Source of the DNA: Schistocerca nitens | Taxonomy: Eukaryota; Arthropoda; Insecta; Orthoptera; Acrididae | DNA length: 64,000 nt | Assembly (NCBI RefSeq): GCF_023898315.1 | Contig: NC_064622.1 | Span: 179,076,178-179,140,177, forward strand | Direction: 5' to 3' | The notes under the pieces: generated by a model | Told to the model about the DNA's origin: nothing | Database searches by the model: none | The model's input: the letters and a program-made list of their open reading frames with translations, nothing else | Shown: in pieces, positions 10,700 to 21,092 of the stretch | How positions within the stretch are numbered: position 1 is the stretch's first letter | Layout: every line of letters starts with the position of its first letter | Made by a program: the position numbers and the translations under genes

Positions 10700-11580
10700 G
10701 TTCCTTTGTTGTTGCACTCGCAGAGGAAAGGAAGGAAAAACAACTGTCTGCAACCTTCCGTATGAGCCCCAGTTTTTCTTATCTTCGTGGTCCTTACGCG
10801 GAATGTATGTTGGCGGCAGCAGAATCATTCTCCAGTCACATTCAAAAGCTGGTTCTCTAAATTTTCTCAACACTATTCCTCGAAAAGACGTCGCAATCCC
10901 TCCAGGAATAGCCGTCAACATTTGCGTGCTGTTGGAACCTCCCGGTAACAAATCTGGCTTCGATATCTTCCTTTAAACCGATCTGACACGGTTCCCAAAC
11001 ACTCAAGCAGTATTCAAGAGTAGGTCACAGTAGGGTCCTATATGTGGTCTCCTTTACGGATGAACTACACTTTCCCAAAATTCTCCCAATAAACCAAAGT
11101 CGCCTGTTCGCCTTCCTTACCACAATACATACTTTTTCTTCTTCATATCGCTTTGAAACTTAACGCCCAGATATTTAAAGGGCGTGACTGTGTCAAGCAG
11201 GACACGAATAATGCCGTATTCTAAAATTATGGGTTTGTTTTTATCTATTCATCCGCATTAACCTACATTTTTTCCATATTTAGAGCTAGCTGCCATATCA
11301 CACAAAATAGGAATTCTATCTAAGTCATCACGTACCTTCCTACAGTCACTCAAATTCGACACCTTCCCGTACACCACAGGATCGTCAACAAACAACCGCA
11401 GATTGCTGCTCATCCTGTCTGCTATATATATATATAGAAAATAATATCGGTCCTATCACACTTTCCTGGAACGCTCCTGACGGCACCCTTGTTTCTGACG
11501 AACACCCACCGTCGAAGACAACGTACTGGGTTCAATTGCTTAAGAAGTCTTCGAGTCACTAGAATATCTGGAAACCTATT
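10700..11580 (-). pseudogene. LINE reverse transcriptase C-terminal half
   Basis: Reading the minus strand around 11400 downward gives LRLFVDDPVVYGKVSNLSDC, matching the catalytic (F/Y)ADDxVVY block of non-LTR reverse transcriptases, with the first A changed to V. It is followed by LLDTVTPFKYLGVKFQSDM, the post-catalytic TxFKYLGV block, and by a degraded thumb and C-terminal region. Frame changes and stops are frequent. The enzyme would nick and copy RNA at target sites; this copy cannot. The Jockey-superfamily assignment comes from motif style and the tail. Confidence 0.75.
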
Positions 11581-11585
11581 CTATA

Positions 11586-13165
11586 CAGGGTGTTACAAAA
11601 AGGTACGGCCAAACTTTCAGGAAACATTCCTCACACACAAAGAAAGAAAATATGTTATGTGGACATGTGTCCGGAAACGCTTACTTTCCATGTTAGAGCT
11701 CATGTTATTACTTCTCTTCAAAGCACATTAATCATTGAATGGAAACACACAGCAACAGAACGTACCAGCGTGACTTCAAACACTTTGTTACAGGAAATGT
11801 TCAAAATGTCCTCCGTTAGCGAGGATACATGCATCCACCCTCCGTCGCATGGAATCCCGGATACGCTGATGCAGCCCTGGAGAATGGTGTGTTGTATCAC
11901 AGCCGTCCACAATACGAGCACGAAGAGTCTCTACATTTGGTACCGGGGTTGCGTAGACAAGAGCTTTCAAATGCCCCCATAAATGAGAGTCAAGAGGGTT
12001 GAGGTCAGGAGAGCGTGGGGGCCATGGAATTGGTCTGCCTCTACCAATCCATCGGTCACCGAATCTGTTGTTGAGAAGCGTACGAACACTTCAACTGAAA
12101 TGTGCAGGAGCTCCATCGTGCATGAACCACATGTTGTGTCGTACTTGTAAAGGCACATGTTCTAGCAGCACAGGTAGAGTATCCCGTATGAAATCATGAT
12201 AACGTGCTCCATTGAGCGTAGGTGGAAGAACATGGAGCCCAATCAAGACATCACCAACAATGCCTGCCCAAACGTTCACAGAAAATCTGTCTTGATGACG
12301 TGATTGCACAATTGCGTGCGGATTCTCGTCAGCCCACACATGTTGATTGTGAAAATTTACAATTTGATCACGTTGGAATGAAGCCTCATTCGTAAAGAGA
12401 ACATCTGCACTGAAATGAGGATTGACACATTGTTGGATGAACCATTCGCAGAAGTGTACCCGTGGAGGCCAATCAGCTGCTGATAGTGCCTGCACACGCT
12501 GTACATGGTACGGAAACAACTGGTTCTCCCGTAGCACTCTCCATGCAGTGACGTGGTCAACGTTACCTTGTACAGCAGCAACTTCTCTGACGCTGACATT
12601 AGGGTTATCGTCAACTGCACGAAGAATTGCCTCGTCCATTGCAGGTGTCCTCGTCGTTCTAGGTCTTCCCCAGTCGCGAGTCATAGGCTGGAATGTTCCG
12701 TGCTCCCTAAGACGCCGATCAATTGCTTCGAAGTCTTCCTGTCGGGACACCTTCGTTCTGGAAATCTGTCTCGATACAAACGTACCGCGTCACGGCTATT
12801 GCCCCGTGCTAATCCATACATCAAATGGGCATCTGCCAACTCCGCATTTGTAAACATTGTACTGACTGCAAAACCACGTTCGTGATGAACACTAACCTGT
12901 TGATGCTACGTACTGGTGTGCTTGATGCTAGCACTGTAGAGCAATGAGTCGCATGTCAACACAAGCACCGAAATCAACATTACCTTCCTTCAATTGGGCC
13001 AACTGGCGGTGAATCGAGGAAGTACAGTACATACTGACGAAACTAAAATGAGCTCTAACATGGAAATTAAGCGTTTCCGGACACATGTCCACATAACATC
13101 TTTTCTTTATTTGTGTGTGATGAATGTTTCCTGAAAGTTTGGCCGTACCTTTTTGTAACACCCTG
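11586..13165 (-). mobile_element. mariner-like element, near full length (1580 bp)
   Basis: Starts CAGGGTGTTACAAAAAGGTA after TA (11584-11585) and ends with its inverted copy before TA (13166-13167). The inverted repeats are about 118 bp (11586-11703 and 13048-13165) with few mismatches. It interrupts the LINE precisely: flanking LINE sequence joins at the TA. Confidence 0.92.
11788..12857 (-). pseudogene. mariner-like transposase with one frameshift and one stop
   Basis: The ATG at 12857 opens MFTNAELADAHLMYGLARGN, a typical start for this group. A one-base deletion near 12733 shifts frame, after which the sequence is open through the helix-turn-helix, a GRPRTTRTP linker, NVWAGIVGDVLIG and MHDGAPAHFS (second aspartate). 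There TGA interrupts. The same frame continues afterwards with NRFGDRWIGRGRP, PPRSPDLNPLDSHLWG (third aspartate), VPNVETLRARI and the HFEHFL terminus at 11788. The first catalytic block reads FTNEASF where FTDEASF is expected, so a catalytic aspartate is replaced by asparagine. Total length near 355 codons fits the family. Confidence 0.9.
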
Positions 13166-13466
13166 TATGTTCGTACCTTCGTTAAGAGTCTGTAATGGGA
13201 CACCGTGTCGAAATGTTTCAGGAAATTTGGAAATATGGAATATGTCTGTTACGTTTCATCCGTAGTTCGCAGTGAGGAAAGGGCAAGCTATGTTTCGCAC
13301 TAGCGATGCTTTCTAAAACCGTGCTGATTCGTGGATATAAGATTCTTGCTTTCAAGAAGATTTATTATATTAGAACTTAGAATATGTTAAAAAATTCTGC
13401 AGCAAACCGATGTTAAGGATATTGGTCTTTAATTTTTGGGTCTCTTCTTTTACGCTTCTTATACAA

Positions 13467-13623
13467 GGCCGCGCGAAGTGGTCGCGCGGTTAGAGGCACC
13501 ATGTCACGGATTGCGCGGCCCCTCCCGCCGGAGGTTCGAGTCCTCCCTCGTGCGTAAGTTAATTTAAGTAGTGTGTAAGTCTAGGGACCGATGACCTCAG
13601 CGTTCGGTCCCTTAGGAATTTTT
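13467..13623 (+). repeat. SINE family B
   Basis: tRNA-like head GGCCGCGCGAAGTGGTCGCG with B box GAGGTTCGAGTCCTCC. The TSD TTCTTATACAA occurs at 13456-13466 and 13624-13634. Inserted in the LINE. Confidence 0.88.
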
Positions 13624-14044
13624 TTCTTATACAATTATATGGGAGTCGCCTGCGCTTTTTTCCAGTCGCTTGGGACTTTGAGCTATGTCTTTGTGAAACC
13701 GAACTGAGATTCGATCCGTTCCTGGCGACTTACGTTATTTTAAACTATTTCTGTTGTTTCTCTAAGCCAGGGATGCTTATTACTATGTCGTCCATACGGG
13801 ACTCTGTTCGATGGTCAAACGACACTATGTCTGCATGATTCTCCTGCGTGAACGATTTCTTAAACGCGAAATTTAAAACTTCCGCTTTTGTTTTGGTGTT
13901 TTCAACTACCACACCAGACTGGTCAACGAATGAGTGGATGGAAGCCTCAGGCCCGCTTAGCGATTTTAGACAAGAATTTTCTTGGGTCCTCCACCAGCTC
14001 TTTTGCTAAGCTATGAAGGTGGTAGTTGTACGTACGCGCATATT

Positions 14045-14410
14045 TGAGCTCTGCTCCTCCCGAATAGCATTGCCCTTCGAAGATGGGTTGATTAGTCTTG
14101 CAAGGTTTAATAAAGCAACTGGAAATTTTGGTAAGTAGCACGACTGTTAGTTATTGTTATTACTGCGACGTTTATTTAAAATGTTTTTCCAAAGCTCTGG
14201 TCTCCCAGCCAGACTCAGTGGATTTACAAAGCTCGCTGTAAGATAAAGAAATATCGTCGGCCTTATAAGCGCTTACTCTTCAACTGTTTCGCAACCGCCA
14301 CCCGACGTAGGCTAAGCCCTGGACCACGTCGGCATCTTCGAGTAAATGCACGCGGCAGCCACGTAGCCGTCGGTAACTTCGCTTTAGACTTCACTAACAT
14401 CAAAAGAACA
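14045..14410. other. No gene recognised
   Basis: Short frames only. The sequence at 14160-14400 is GC-richer than its surroundings but shows no motif I can name. Confidence 0.4.
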
Positions 14411-14411
14411 T

Positions 14412-14710
14412 GAAGCTAAGTAGACGGATAACATAAGAACTGAGGAGGTTCTCCAAAGATTCGGCGAAGAATGGAGTATGTGGCACACATAGGCTAGACT
14501 AAGGAACAGGATGATAGGACGTGTGTTAAGGCATCAACGGATAACTTCCATTATAGTAGAGGGAGTCGAGAGGCAAAAACTGAGGGGAAGCAAGAGACTG
14601 GAAATTATCTAACAAATAACTGGAGACATGGTGTGCAGGTGCTGCTCTGAGATGATAAGACTGACACAGGAGTGGAAGTCGTGGCGGGTCTCATCAAACC
14701 AGTTAGAACA
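14412..14710 (+). pseudogene. RTE-type LINE 3' fragment
   Basis: Plus-strand peptides include LRNRMIGRVLRHQR and the ending EWKSWRVSSNQ, matching RQLIGHVLRHQ ... WRAASNQS at the C-terminus of the better-preserved copy at 19455-20240. It is degraded and 5'-truncated, and stops at a CA microsatellite. Confidence 0.6.
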
Positions 14711-14718
14711 CTGTCGTC

Positions 14719-14767
14719 ACTCCCTCCCCCACACACACACATATCTACACACACACACGCACACGCC
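14719..14767 (+). repeat. (CA)n-rich microsatellite
   Basis: Imperfect CA repeats with interruptions, at the 3' edge of the next Tc1-like element. Confidence 0.85.
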
Positions 14768-14779
14768 CAATAAATCCGT

Positions 14780-15900
14780 AAGAGCACGAAGGGTGGAGAT
14801 CGCTTCTGAACAGCAAGTTGCAAGGCATCCCGGATGTGCTCAATAATGTTCATGTCTGGGGAGTTTGGTGGCCAGTGGAAGAGTTTAAACTCAGAAGAGT
14901 GTTCCTGAAGCCACTCTGTACCAATTCTAGGCGTGTGGGGTCGCACGTTGTCCTACTGGAATTGCCCAGAGCCGTTGGAATGCACAATGGACATGGATGG
15001 ACGTACGTGATTAGACAGGATGTTTACGTACGTGTCACCTGTCGGACTCGTATCTAGATGTACCAGGGGCCCCATATCACTCAAACTACATAGGCTGGCA
15101 CCGTTACAGAGCCTCATCCAGCTTGAACAGTGCCCTGTTGACATGTAGGGTCCATGGAATCATGACGCTGTCTCCATACCCGTACACGTCCATCCGCTCG
15201 ATACAATTTGAAACGAGACTCGTTCTACCAGGCAACATGTTTCCAGTCATCAACAATGTCGGTGTTGACGGGCTCAGGAGAGGCGTAAAGCTTTGTGTCG
15301 TGCAGTCTTCAAGGGTACACGAGTGGGCCTTCGGCTCCGAAAGCCGGTATCGGTAACATTTCGTTGAATGGTTCGCACGCTGACACTTGTTGATGTCACA
15401 GCACTGAAATCTCCAGAAATTTGCGAAAGAGTTGCACTTCTGGCACGTCGAAAGATTCTCTTAAGTGATCGTTGATCCCGTTCTTGCCGCGGCGATGTTG
15501 GGGATTTGATGTTTTACCGGATTCGTTATAATAATAATGAGCGTATGGCATCGGTGGCCGGGAGACCCCTCGCGGGGCGGTTCGGCCGCCGCTCCACAAG
15601 TTCTTTAACGCCACTACAGCGACTTGCGAGTGAATGAGGATGAAATGATGATGAAAGACACACAACACTCAGTCATCTCGGGGCAGAGTAAATCCCTGAC
15701 CCCGCCGGGAATCGAACCCGGGACCCCATGCGTGGGAAGCGAGAACGCTACCGCGAGACCACGAGCCGCCGACACCGGATTCCTGATATTCACGATACAC
15801 TCGTGAAATGGTCGTGCGGGAAAATCCCCACTTCATCGCTACTTCGTAGATGCTGTGTCCCATCGATCGAGCGATGACTATAGCACCAGGTTCAAATTCA
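14780..15900 (-). pseudogene. Tc1-like transposase, SINE-interrupted
   Basis: From right to left the minus strand shows MGHSIYEVAMKWGFSRTTIS (N-terminal helix-turn-helix, near 15863), then YREYQESG. The SINE intervenes, and GKTSNPQHRRGKN follows. Later come fragments matching DMGPLVHLDTSPTGDTYV, HTPRIGTEWLQ (downstream of the second catalytic D) and HWPPNSPDMNIIEHI, which carries the terminal E of a DDE triad. Several frameshifts are present and the C-terminus is missing. The order and spacing match a Tc1-like protein of roughly 340 residues. Confidence 0.75.
15525..15773 (-). repeat. SINE family G
   Basis: Antisense tRNA-like head: on the minus strand GGTCTCGCGGTAGCGTTC (A box) and GGGTTCGATTCCCGG (B box), with a TTCCCACG loop resembling a glycine tRNA. 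TSD ACCGGATTC at 15516-15524 and 15774-15782. Interrupts the Tc1-like transposase. Confidence 0.88.
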
Positions 15901-16032
15901 CTTAAATCTTGATAACCTAAATTGTAGCAGCAATAACCGATCTAATAACTGCATCAGTTGCCTTATATAGACGTTGCCGACCGCAGTGCGGTATTCTGCC
16001 TGTTTACATATCTCTGTATTTGAATACGCATG

Positions 16033-16226
16033 GCCGGTCGAAGTGGCCGTGCGGTTAAAGGCGCTGCAGTCTGGAACCGCAAGACCGATACGGTCGCAGG
16101 TTCGAATCCTGCCTCGGGCATGGATGTTTGTGATGTCCTTAGGTTAGTTAGGTTTAACTAGTTCTAAGTTCTAGGGGACTAATGACCTCAGCAGTTGAGT
16201 CCCATAGTGCTCAGAGCCATTTTTTT
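16033..16226 (+). repeat. SINE family A
   Basis: Full tRNA-like head and tail; TSD TGAATACGCATG at 16021-16032 and 16227-16238. Inserted in the leader of the Tc1-like element. Confidence 0.9.
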
Positions 16227-16289
16227 TGAATACGCATGCCTATACCGGTTTCTTTGGCAGTTTAGTATATATACTGTCCAGATTCATTG

Positions 16290-16995
16290 ATGTGACCACC
16301 TGTAAAAAACCTGAATAACCAGCTTTTATACCGCAGACTGCTGCGAGACGTGCAGGAAGAATCAATGAGGTTCTGGAAGGTACAGACAGGGATGCGGACG
16401 TGGCCAGCTGCGTTAGCTTTCTCGGTAGAGGATCCGTAGACCTAGTAACGCAATAGAGGTGGTCCCACATATTCTCAACTGGGTTTAAAACCGGTGGGTT
16501 GGTGGCCAGGGGAGTACGGTAAACTAATCCTGGTGCTTTTTGCAGCACTCACGTACACTGCGAGCTATGTGACACTTTGCATTGTCTTCCTAGTTGCCGT
16601 GGAAAAACAACCGGCATGTAGTGGTGGATACTTTCCCCAAGGATTGATGCATACTTGTGTTCATACATTGTGCCACCCAGAATGACGAGAACACCCTGGG
16701 AACCCCACGAAAAACATTCCCCAGAGCATAACGCTCCCTCCTATGGACTGGTCCCTTCCGACTGTGGTTGCATGGTGTTTGCTTTCAGGTGTTTCTCGCA
16801 GTAAGTGCCATCAGCTATCTGTTCCATGGAGCATAAAATGTGATTCATCTGAAAAGGTCATCTGTCGCCATTCAGTGGACGCCCAGTTGCGGTACTGGCG
16901 TGCGGATTTCAGCCTTCGTCGCCGATGAACGGCAGTCAGCATGCGTGAATGAACCAGGCGCCTGTTGTGGAGGCTCGCTCTCCGCAACGTTTGCT
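16290..16995 (-). pseudogene. Tc1-like transposase remnant
   Basis: The minus-strand frame near 16240-16548 contains NPVENMWDHL, the terminal catalytic E block (SPDLNPVENLWD), followed by DPLPRKLTQLAT and a degraded LAAVxxxKxGYSG C-terminus. Upstream at about 16600-16860 are pieces resembling the VWG and glycine-rich central region. Many stops. The N-terminal half probably lies beyond the piggyBac, where 18803-19200 continues the same element without clear motifs. Confidence 0.55.
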
Positions 16996-17011
16996 GTTAA
17001 CACTTTGCCGT

Positions 17012-17155
17012 CCGGCGACACCGCAGTGTTGTGCGCGAAATAGCGGTCAACGGCCGGCGACACCACAATGGTATCCTGTGCATAGTATCGCTCAGTGGCC
17101 GGTGACACCACAGTGTTGTCGTGAGCATAGTATCGGGCAGTGGCTGGTGACAGCA
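17012..17155 (+). repeat. piggyBac 5' subterminal direct repeats
   Basis: CCGGYGACACC-type motifs start at 17012, 17054, 17099 and 17144, giving a period of 42-45 bp. Each of the first three units continues with a CAgTGtT/GTATC(G) block and a GCATAGTATCG or related block. This may be a transposase-binding array, by analogy with subterminal repeats in other transposons. Confidence 0.75.
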
Positions 17156-17226
17156 CTTTAGTATATTTTTCATTTTGTTTAAGTAACAATAAGTTACACA
17201 CGTCAACAAGTTTTTTGTTTTTATAC

Positions 17227-17637
17227 GTTCAAAATGGTTCAAATGGCTCTGAGCACTATGGGGCTTAACCGCTGAGGTCATCAGTCCCCTATAACTTAGA
17301 ACTACTTAAACCTAACCAACCTAAGGACATCACACACATCCATGCCCGAGGCAGGATTCGAAACTGCGACCGTAGTGGTCGCGCGTTTCCGGACTGAAGC
17401 GCCTAGAACCGCACGGCCACTCCGGCCGGCCCTAGGCGCTTCAGTCCGGAAACGCGCGACCACTACGGTCGCAGTTTCGAATCCTGCCTCGGGCATGGAT
17501 GTGTATGATGTCCTTAGGTTAGTCAGGTTTAATTAGTTCTAAGTTCTAGGCGACTGATGACCTCAGAAGTTAAGTCGCATAGTGCTCAGAGCCATTTTGA
17601 AGCGCCTAGAACTTCTCGGCCACAGCGGCCGTCTTTT
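17227..17637. repeat. SINE A inverted pair (snap-back)
   Basis: A minus-strand family A copy (17227-17430) is followed by a plus-strand copy (from 17432) that lacks its first bases. The arms 17337-17406 and 17432-17501 are perfect 70-bp reverse complements sharing the same private variants, around a 25-nt loop. A short third piece (17604-17636) follows. Inserted between the piggyBac 5' array and its transposase. Confidence 0.85.
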
Positions 17638-17661
17638 TATAAGTACTTCTGCACTTTCATC

Positions 17662-18785
17662 ATGGCAGGCGAAAGAGACGATACAATTATTCACGATGAA
17701 TGTGCGGACGTATTGTCTGACGTTCCAGACGACTTGGGCGATTGGGAAGAAGACATTGGATATAAAAAAAAGGAAGTGAAGCAGAATCGTCGGAAGATAG
17801 AGAAATACATCCAAGAAGAATTCGCCGAGCGCTACGGTTGCCAACTGGTTATGATGAATCAGACGAAGAAGATTATGAATTACTGAAGACCAATAATGAA
17901 TTTGAAGGATTTCCGGGCCCACACATATTTCCCAAAGATACACAGAGCGTCGTGGATATCGTAGAATTATATATTGGGAACGATCTATTTGAATATATTA
18001 GCAACGAAATCAACAGGTATTACAGTCATAATTGCAATAGAAGGAAACTGGATTTAAAGAATGCCAAATTTTACGGGACTCGAACTTAGAAAATGGTTTG
18101 GGCTTGCTATCCTTACGGGAGTTGTAAAGAAAAAGGAAGGATCGATGATTACTGGTCAACGAGTGCGTTGATAGACACACCGGTATTTCGCAAAACTATA
18201 TCCCGCAACCGATTCAGACAAATATTAACATTTTTACATTTTTCCGAAAACAACAATTAACTGGATAATGCCGACCGGCTTTTAAAAGCGCAATTCGTAA
18301 TTGATTACTTTTCCAAAAAGTTTAAAGAAACGTTTAATCTAAGCAAAACATCTCAATTGATGAAGGAATGATACCGTGGCGTGGACAGTTAAATTTTAAA
18401 GTTTACAATCCGTCGAAAATTACGAAATATGGCATACTCATTCGGATGCTGTGCATTCGAGTACGGGATACATTTACTCATTCTAGATATATTCCGGCGG
18501 TGGAAAACTTTTGGCAAAAACAGTGATGGAACAATTGACACCTTCTTATGGAAAGTGGATTATTATTATAACAGTGTAGAACTTGCAGAGAAGTTACTTG
18601 AAAAGAAAATTCGAGTTTGTGGAACGATACGGAAAAATAGAGGATTTACGGAAAAATTAAAGCTCGCAAAAGTCAATGCGTTTGAAGCTTGTCATCAACG
18701 GAAAGGTGACAAACGGCCAGCGACAAGCCAAGTAATCCGAATTAGCGCTGCTGGCGCCAAGCGAATAAATTTGTACGAGGCGTGA
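17662..18785 (+). pseudogene. piggyBac transposase (DDE_Tnp_1_7 family), decayed
   Basis: The ATG at 17662 starts MAGERDDTIIHDECADVLSD, an acidic N-terminus typical of the family. After frame changes come GPHIFPKDTQSVVDIVELYI, LRKWFGLAILTGVVKKKGRI, DDYWSTSALIDTPVFRKTIS, NRFRQILTFLHFSEN, a damaged SIDEGMIPWRGR block, then from about 18429 a frame ending with DYYYNSVELAEKLLEKKIRV and CGTIRKNRG. The DYYYNS block holds a late catalytic aspartate. The cysteine-rich C-terminal domain is missing: the frame ends at 18785, 13 bp before the terminal repeat. Roughly 370 codons remain versus about 550-600 normally, consistent with internal deletion. Confidence 0.9.
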
Positions 18786-19439
18786 GGACGGCAAAGTGTT
18801 AATAGCCCCTCGGTTCATCTGGGCGGTCAGGTGCTCAACATTTGCACGTCTATTCTTCCAGAAGCATCTCTGCAGCCGTTATTCATTCCTGTCATCCTTG
18901 GCCTGTGGTGTACTACAGTGCCTCGGCGTTAGTTTTCGATAGCGCAGTATTGCCATGCACAGTATACGTTAATCACAGCGGCATGAGAACAGTTTACGAT
19001 GTTAGCCGTTTCAGAAGTGCTTCCACCCGTGGCCAGAAATTCAATGATCATGCCCTTTTGGACGTCAGATGAATCGCTTCGTTTCCACAGTACGACAACG
19101 ACTGCGCTGTTTTCCGCGTTTTCCGGGACGCTTTATACCTCCTCCACTGCTGATGCTGTCGTCTGCCGTCTGTGAGTAGTTGTTCCACGTTGACGTTGAT
19201 CATAGGCGGTGGTTACACTAATATGACTAGAACATGTATGTAGCACATGAACGTAAGTACTAAAAAATGAAAGTAAAAAGAGAGAGAGAGTGGAATTCCT
19301 TTTAAAACTGACATTTATCAATTTATATCAATTGTGCTATACAGTTTATACTACACAACTTCATATGCATACTGGAATCGAAATAATTTGTCATGATACT
19401 TAAGCATTATTGTAGAACTAATCATAAAATCCATGGAGA

Positions 19440-20262
19440 AGAAAAGTAAAATCCATGGACAAAAAAACTTTGAGGTTCGCCGATGACATTGTAATTATGT
19501 CAGAGACAGCAAAGGACTTGGAAGAGCAGTTGAACGGAATGGATAGTGTCTTAAAAGGAGGATATAAGATGAATATCAACAAAAGCAAAACGAGAATAAT
19601 GGCATGTAGTCGAATTAAGTCGGGTGATGCTGAGGGAATTAGATTAGGAAATGAGACACTTAAAGTAGTAAAGGAGTTTTGTTATTTGGGGAGCAAAATA
19701 ACTGATGATGGTCGAAGTAGAGAGGATATAAAATGTAGACTGGCAATGGGAAGGAAAGCGTTTCTGAAGAAGAGAAATTTGTTAACACCGAGTATAGATT
19801 TAAGTGCCAGGAAGTCGTTTCTGAAAGTATTTGTATGGAGTGTAGCCATGTATGGAAGTGAAACATGGACGATAAATAGTTTGGACAAAAAGAGAATAGA
19901 AGCTTTCGAAATGTGGTGCTACAGAAGAATGCTGAAGATTAGATGGGTAGTTCATATAATTAATGGGGAGGTATTGACTATAATTGGGGAGAAGAGGAGT
20001 TTGTGGCACAACTTGACTAGAAGAAGGGATCAGTTGGTAGGACATGTTCTGAGGCATCAAGGGATCACCAATTTAGCATTGGAGGGCAGCATGGAGGGTA
20101 AAAATCGTAGAGGGAGACCAAGAGATGAATACACTATGCAAATTCAGAAGGATGTAGGTTGCAGTAGGTACTGGGAGATGAAGAAGCTTGCACAGGATAG
20201 AGTAGCATGGAGAGCTGCATCAAACCAGTCTCAGGACTGAAGACCACAACAACAATCATAAA
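19440..20262 (+). pseudogene. RTE-type LINE reverse transcriptase, 5'-truncated
   Basis: A 261-residue open frame (19455-20240) begins just before LRFADDIVIMSETAKDLEEQ, the catalytic FADD block of non-LTR reverse transcriptases. It continues with GLxxNxxKT-like YKMNINKSKTRIM, CYLGSKITDDGRSREDIKCR and YGSETWTI, then ends in ALEGSMEGKNRRGRPR and WRAASNQS. These are classic RTE-clade thumb and C-terminal features. The ORF ends 20 bases before a short CAACAACAA tail. The palm upstream of FADD and the endonuclease are absent, so it is dead on arrival, but the open frame suggests a fairly recent insertion. Confidence 0.85.
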
Positions 20263-20389
20263 TACTCTTTATAACACATATACAATCATATATTCACTAG
20301 CTTTCTTCTTTGACAAAATAATCGGCAATATTTTATGGAGTCATTCTAGCATCTTTACGGATGATGGCTGCAGCTGCTTTCATTACTCT

Positions 20390-20870
20390 CATTCGCTCAT
20401 ATTTTTCCATTGACAGCTCGTCACTGTGCCATTGGTTCAACAGTTTGTGGCCACTGACGCGAAAACAAAGCCGGCGGGGGATTGGGGAGTTGGCATTATG
20501 GCTAACAGAAACCCATCACCCTCGTGTTCAGTCAGTTTGATTTCCTTATCTGGAGCACATTCATTGACTTTGTGCAATAAATCGTGCAGTGAAAATCAAC
20601 ATTCCTCGGAATAACGTACAAAACTGCATACTTCTTTGAAAGCACCATCAAAGTTGGTACCATGACATTGGTCTGTTTTTCGAACAGAGGATGGTTTCGA
20701 CACTAATGTAACGTAGCAGTCTAGTTCATGACGGTTTCCTATAGCTATTAAACACAAGAAAAGTTGATGCGTTGGGCAACTTTTTTTTCTGAAATCATCA
20801 TCACGTTTTCTGCTTTATCAGGAAGATGTTGAGTTTCAGAGTCAAAGAACGAACTTCAACCATTCCACGA
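20390..20870 (-). pseudogene. Unrecognised coding-like remnant
   Basis: On the minus strand two frames separated by a frameshift read as protein: FFDSETQHLPDKAENVMMIS near 20850, then LLHKVNECAPDKEIKL and EHEGDGFLLAIMP, and finally DELSMEKYERMRVMKAAAAI through IRKDARMTP and a stop near 20343-20410. The composition looks protein-like rather than random, but I cannot assign a family. It could be an old transposon ORF or a processed pseudogene. Confidence 0.3.
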
Positions 20871-21092
20871 CATGTTTCTTCCAGCCTTTAAGTCAAATGT
20901 TTTAGAACATATGACGGATGTTTACCGGTGTTTGTCCTTCGGCAGTCAAGAAAAGAAGAACAGCACGTTGGTCCTGTTTGCTAATAATATCGCCATAGTT
21001 CATGTCTCCGCATTTACCACACGCTTGTCGGAAAGACACGAATGCCACGCTAATCTCTTGCCTACATGTCGATGCTTATACACCCGTATCGG

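Larger units (their letters stand above)
10625..14045 (-). mobile_element. Jockey-like LINE, 5'-truncated and twice interrupted
   Basis: On the minus strand the sequence encodes decayed reverse transcriptase and ends in the TGTAGATG-type 3' tail near 10625-10645. A 1.58-kb mariner-like element (11586-13165) and a SINE (13467-13623) sit inside, and the LINE sequence resumes after each. Upstream similarity fades near 14045. Confidence 0.75.
14768..16265 (-). mobile_element. Tc1-like element, two SINEs inside
   Basis: The 5' end (right side) reads CCGGTTTCTTTGGCAGTTTAG before TA at 16266-16267. The minus strand then holds a leader with SINE A inside and a transposase with SINE G inside. The 3' terminus is missing at the CA microsatellite. 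The next Tc1-like element starts a few bases beyond 16265. Confidence 0.7.
17001..18798 (+). mobile_element. piggyBac element, defective
   Basis: TTAA (16997-17000) followed by CACTTTGCCGTCC, and GGACGGCAAAGTG followed by TTAA (18799-18802), give exact 13-bp inverted ends with the TTAA duplication diagnostic of piggyBac. It contains a transposase pseudogene, a 5' subterminal repeat array and a snap-back SINE. Confidence 0.93.
16272..19236 (-). mobile_element. Tc1-like element carrying a nested piggyBac
   Basis: The left end TACTGTCCAGATTCATTGAT and the right end, read in reverse (CATGTTCTAGTCATATTAGT), are diverged inverted repeats flanked by TA. Inside is a minus-strand transposase remnant. 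The element is interrupted at a TTAA by a piggyBac element (17001-18798). Confidence 0.65.

Noticed and set aside
15690..15775. Glycine-like tRNA on the minus strand
   Set aside because: It lies inside a 249-bp insertion with a 9-bp duplication and a SINE tail, so it is treated as a tRNA-derived SINE.
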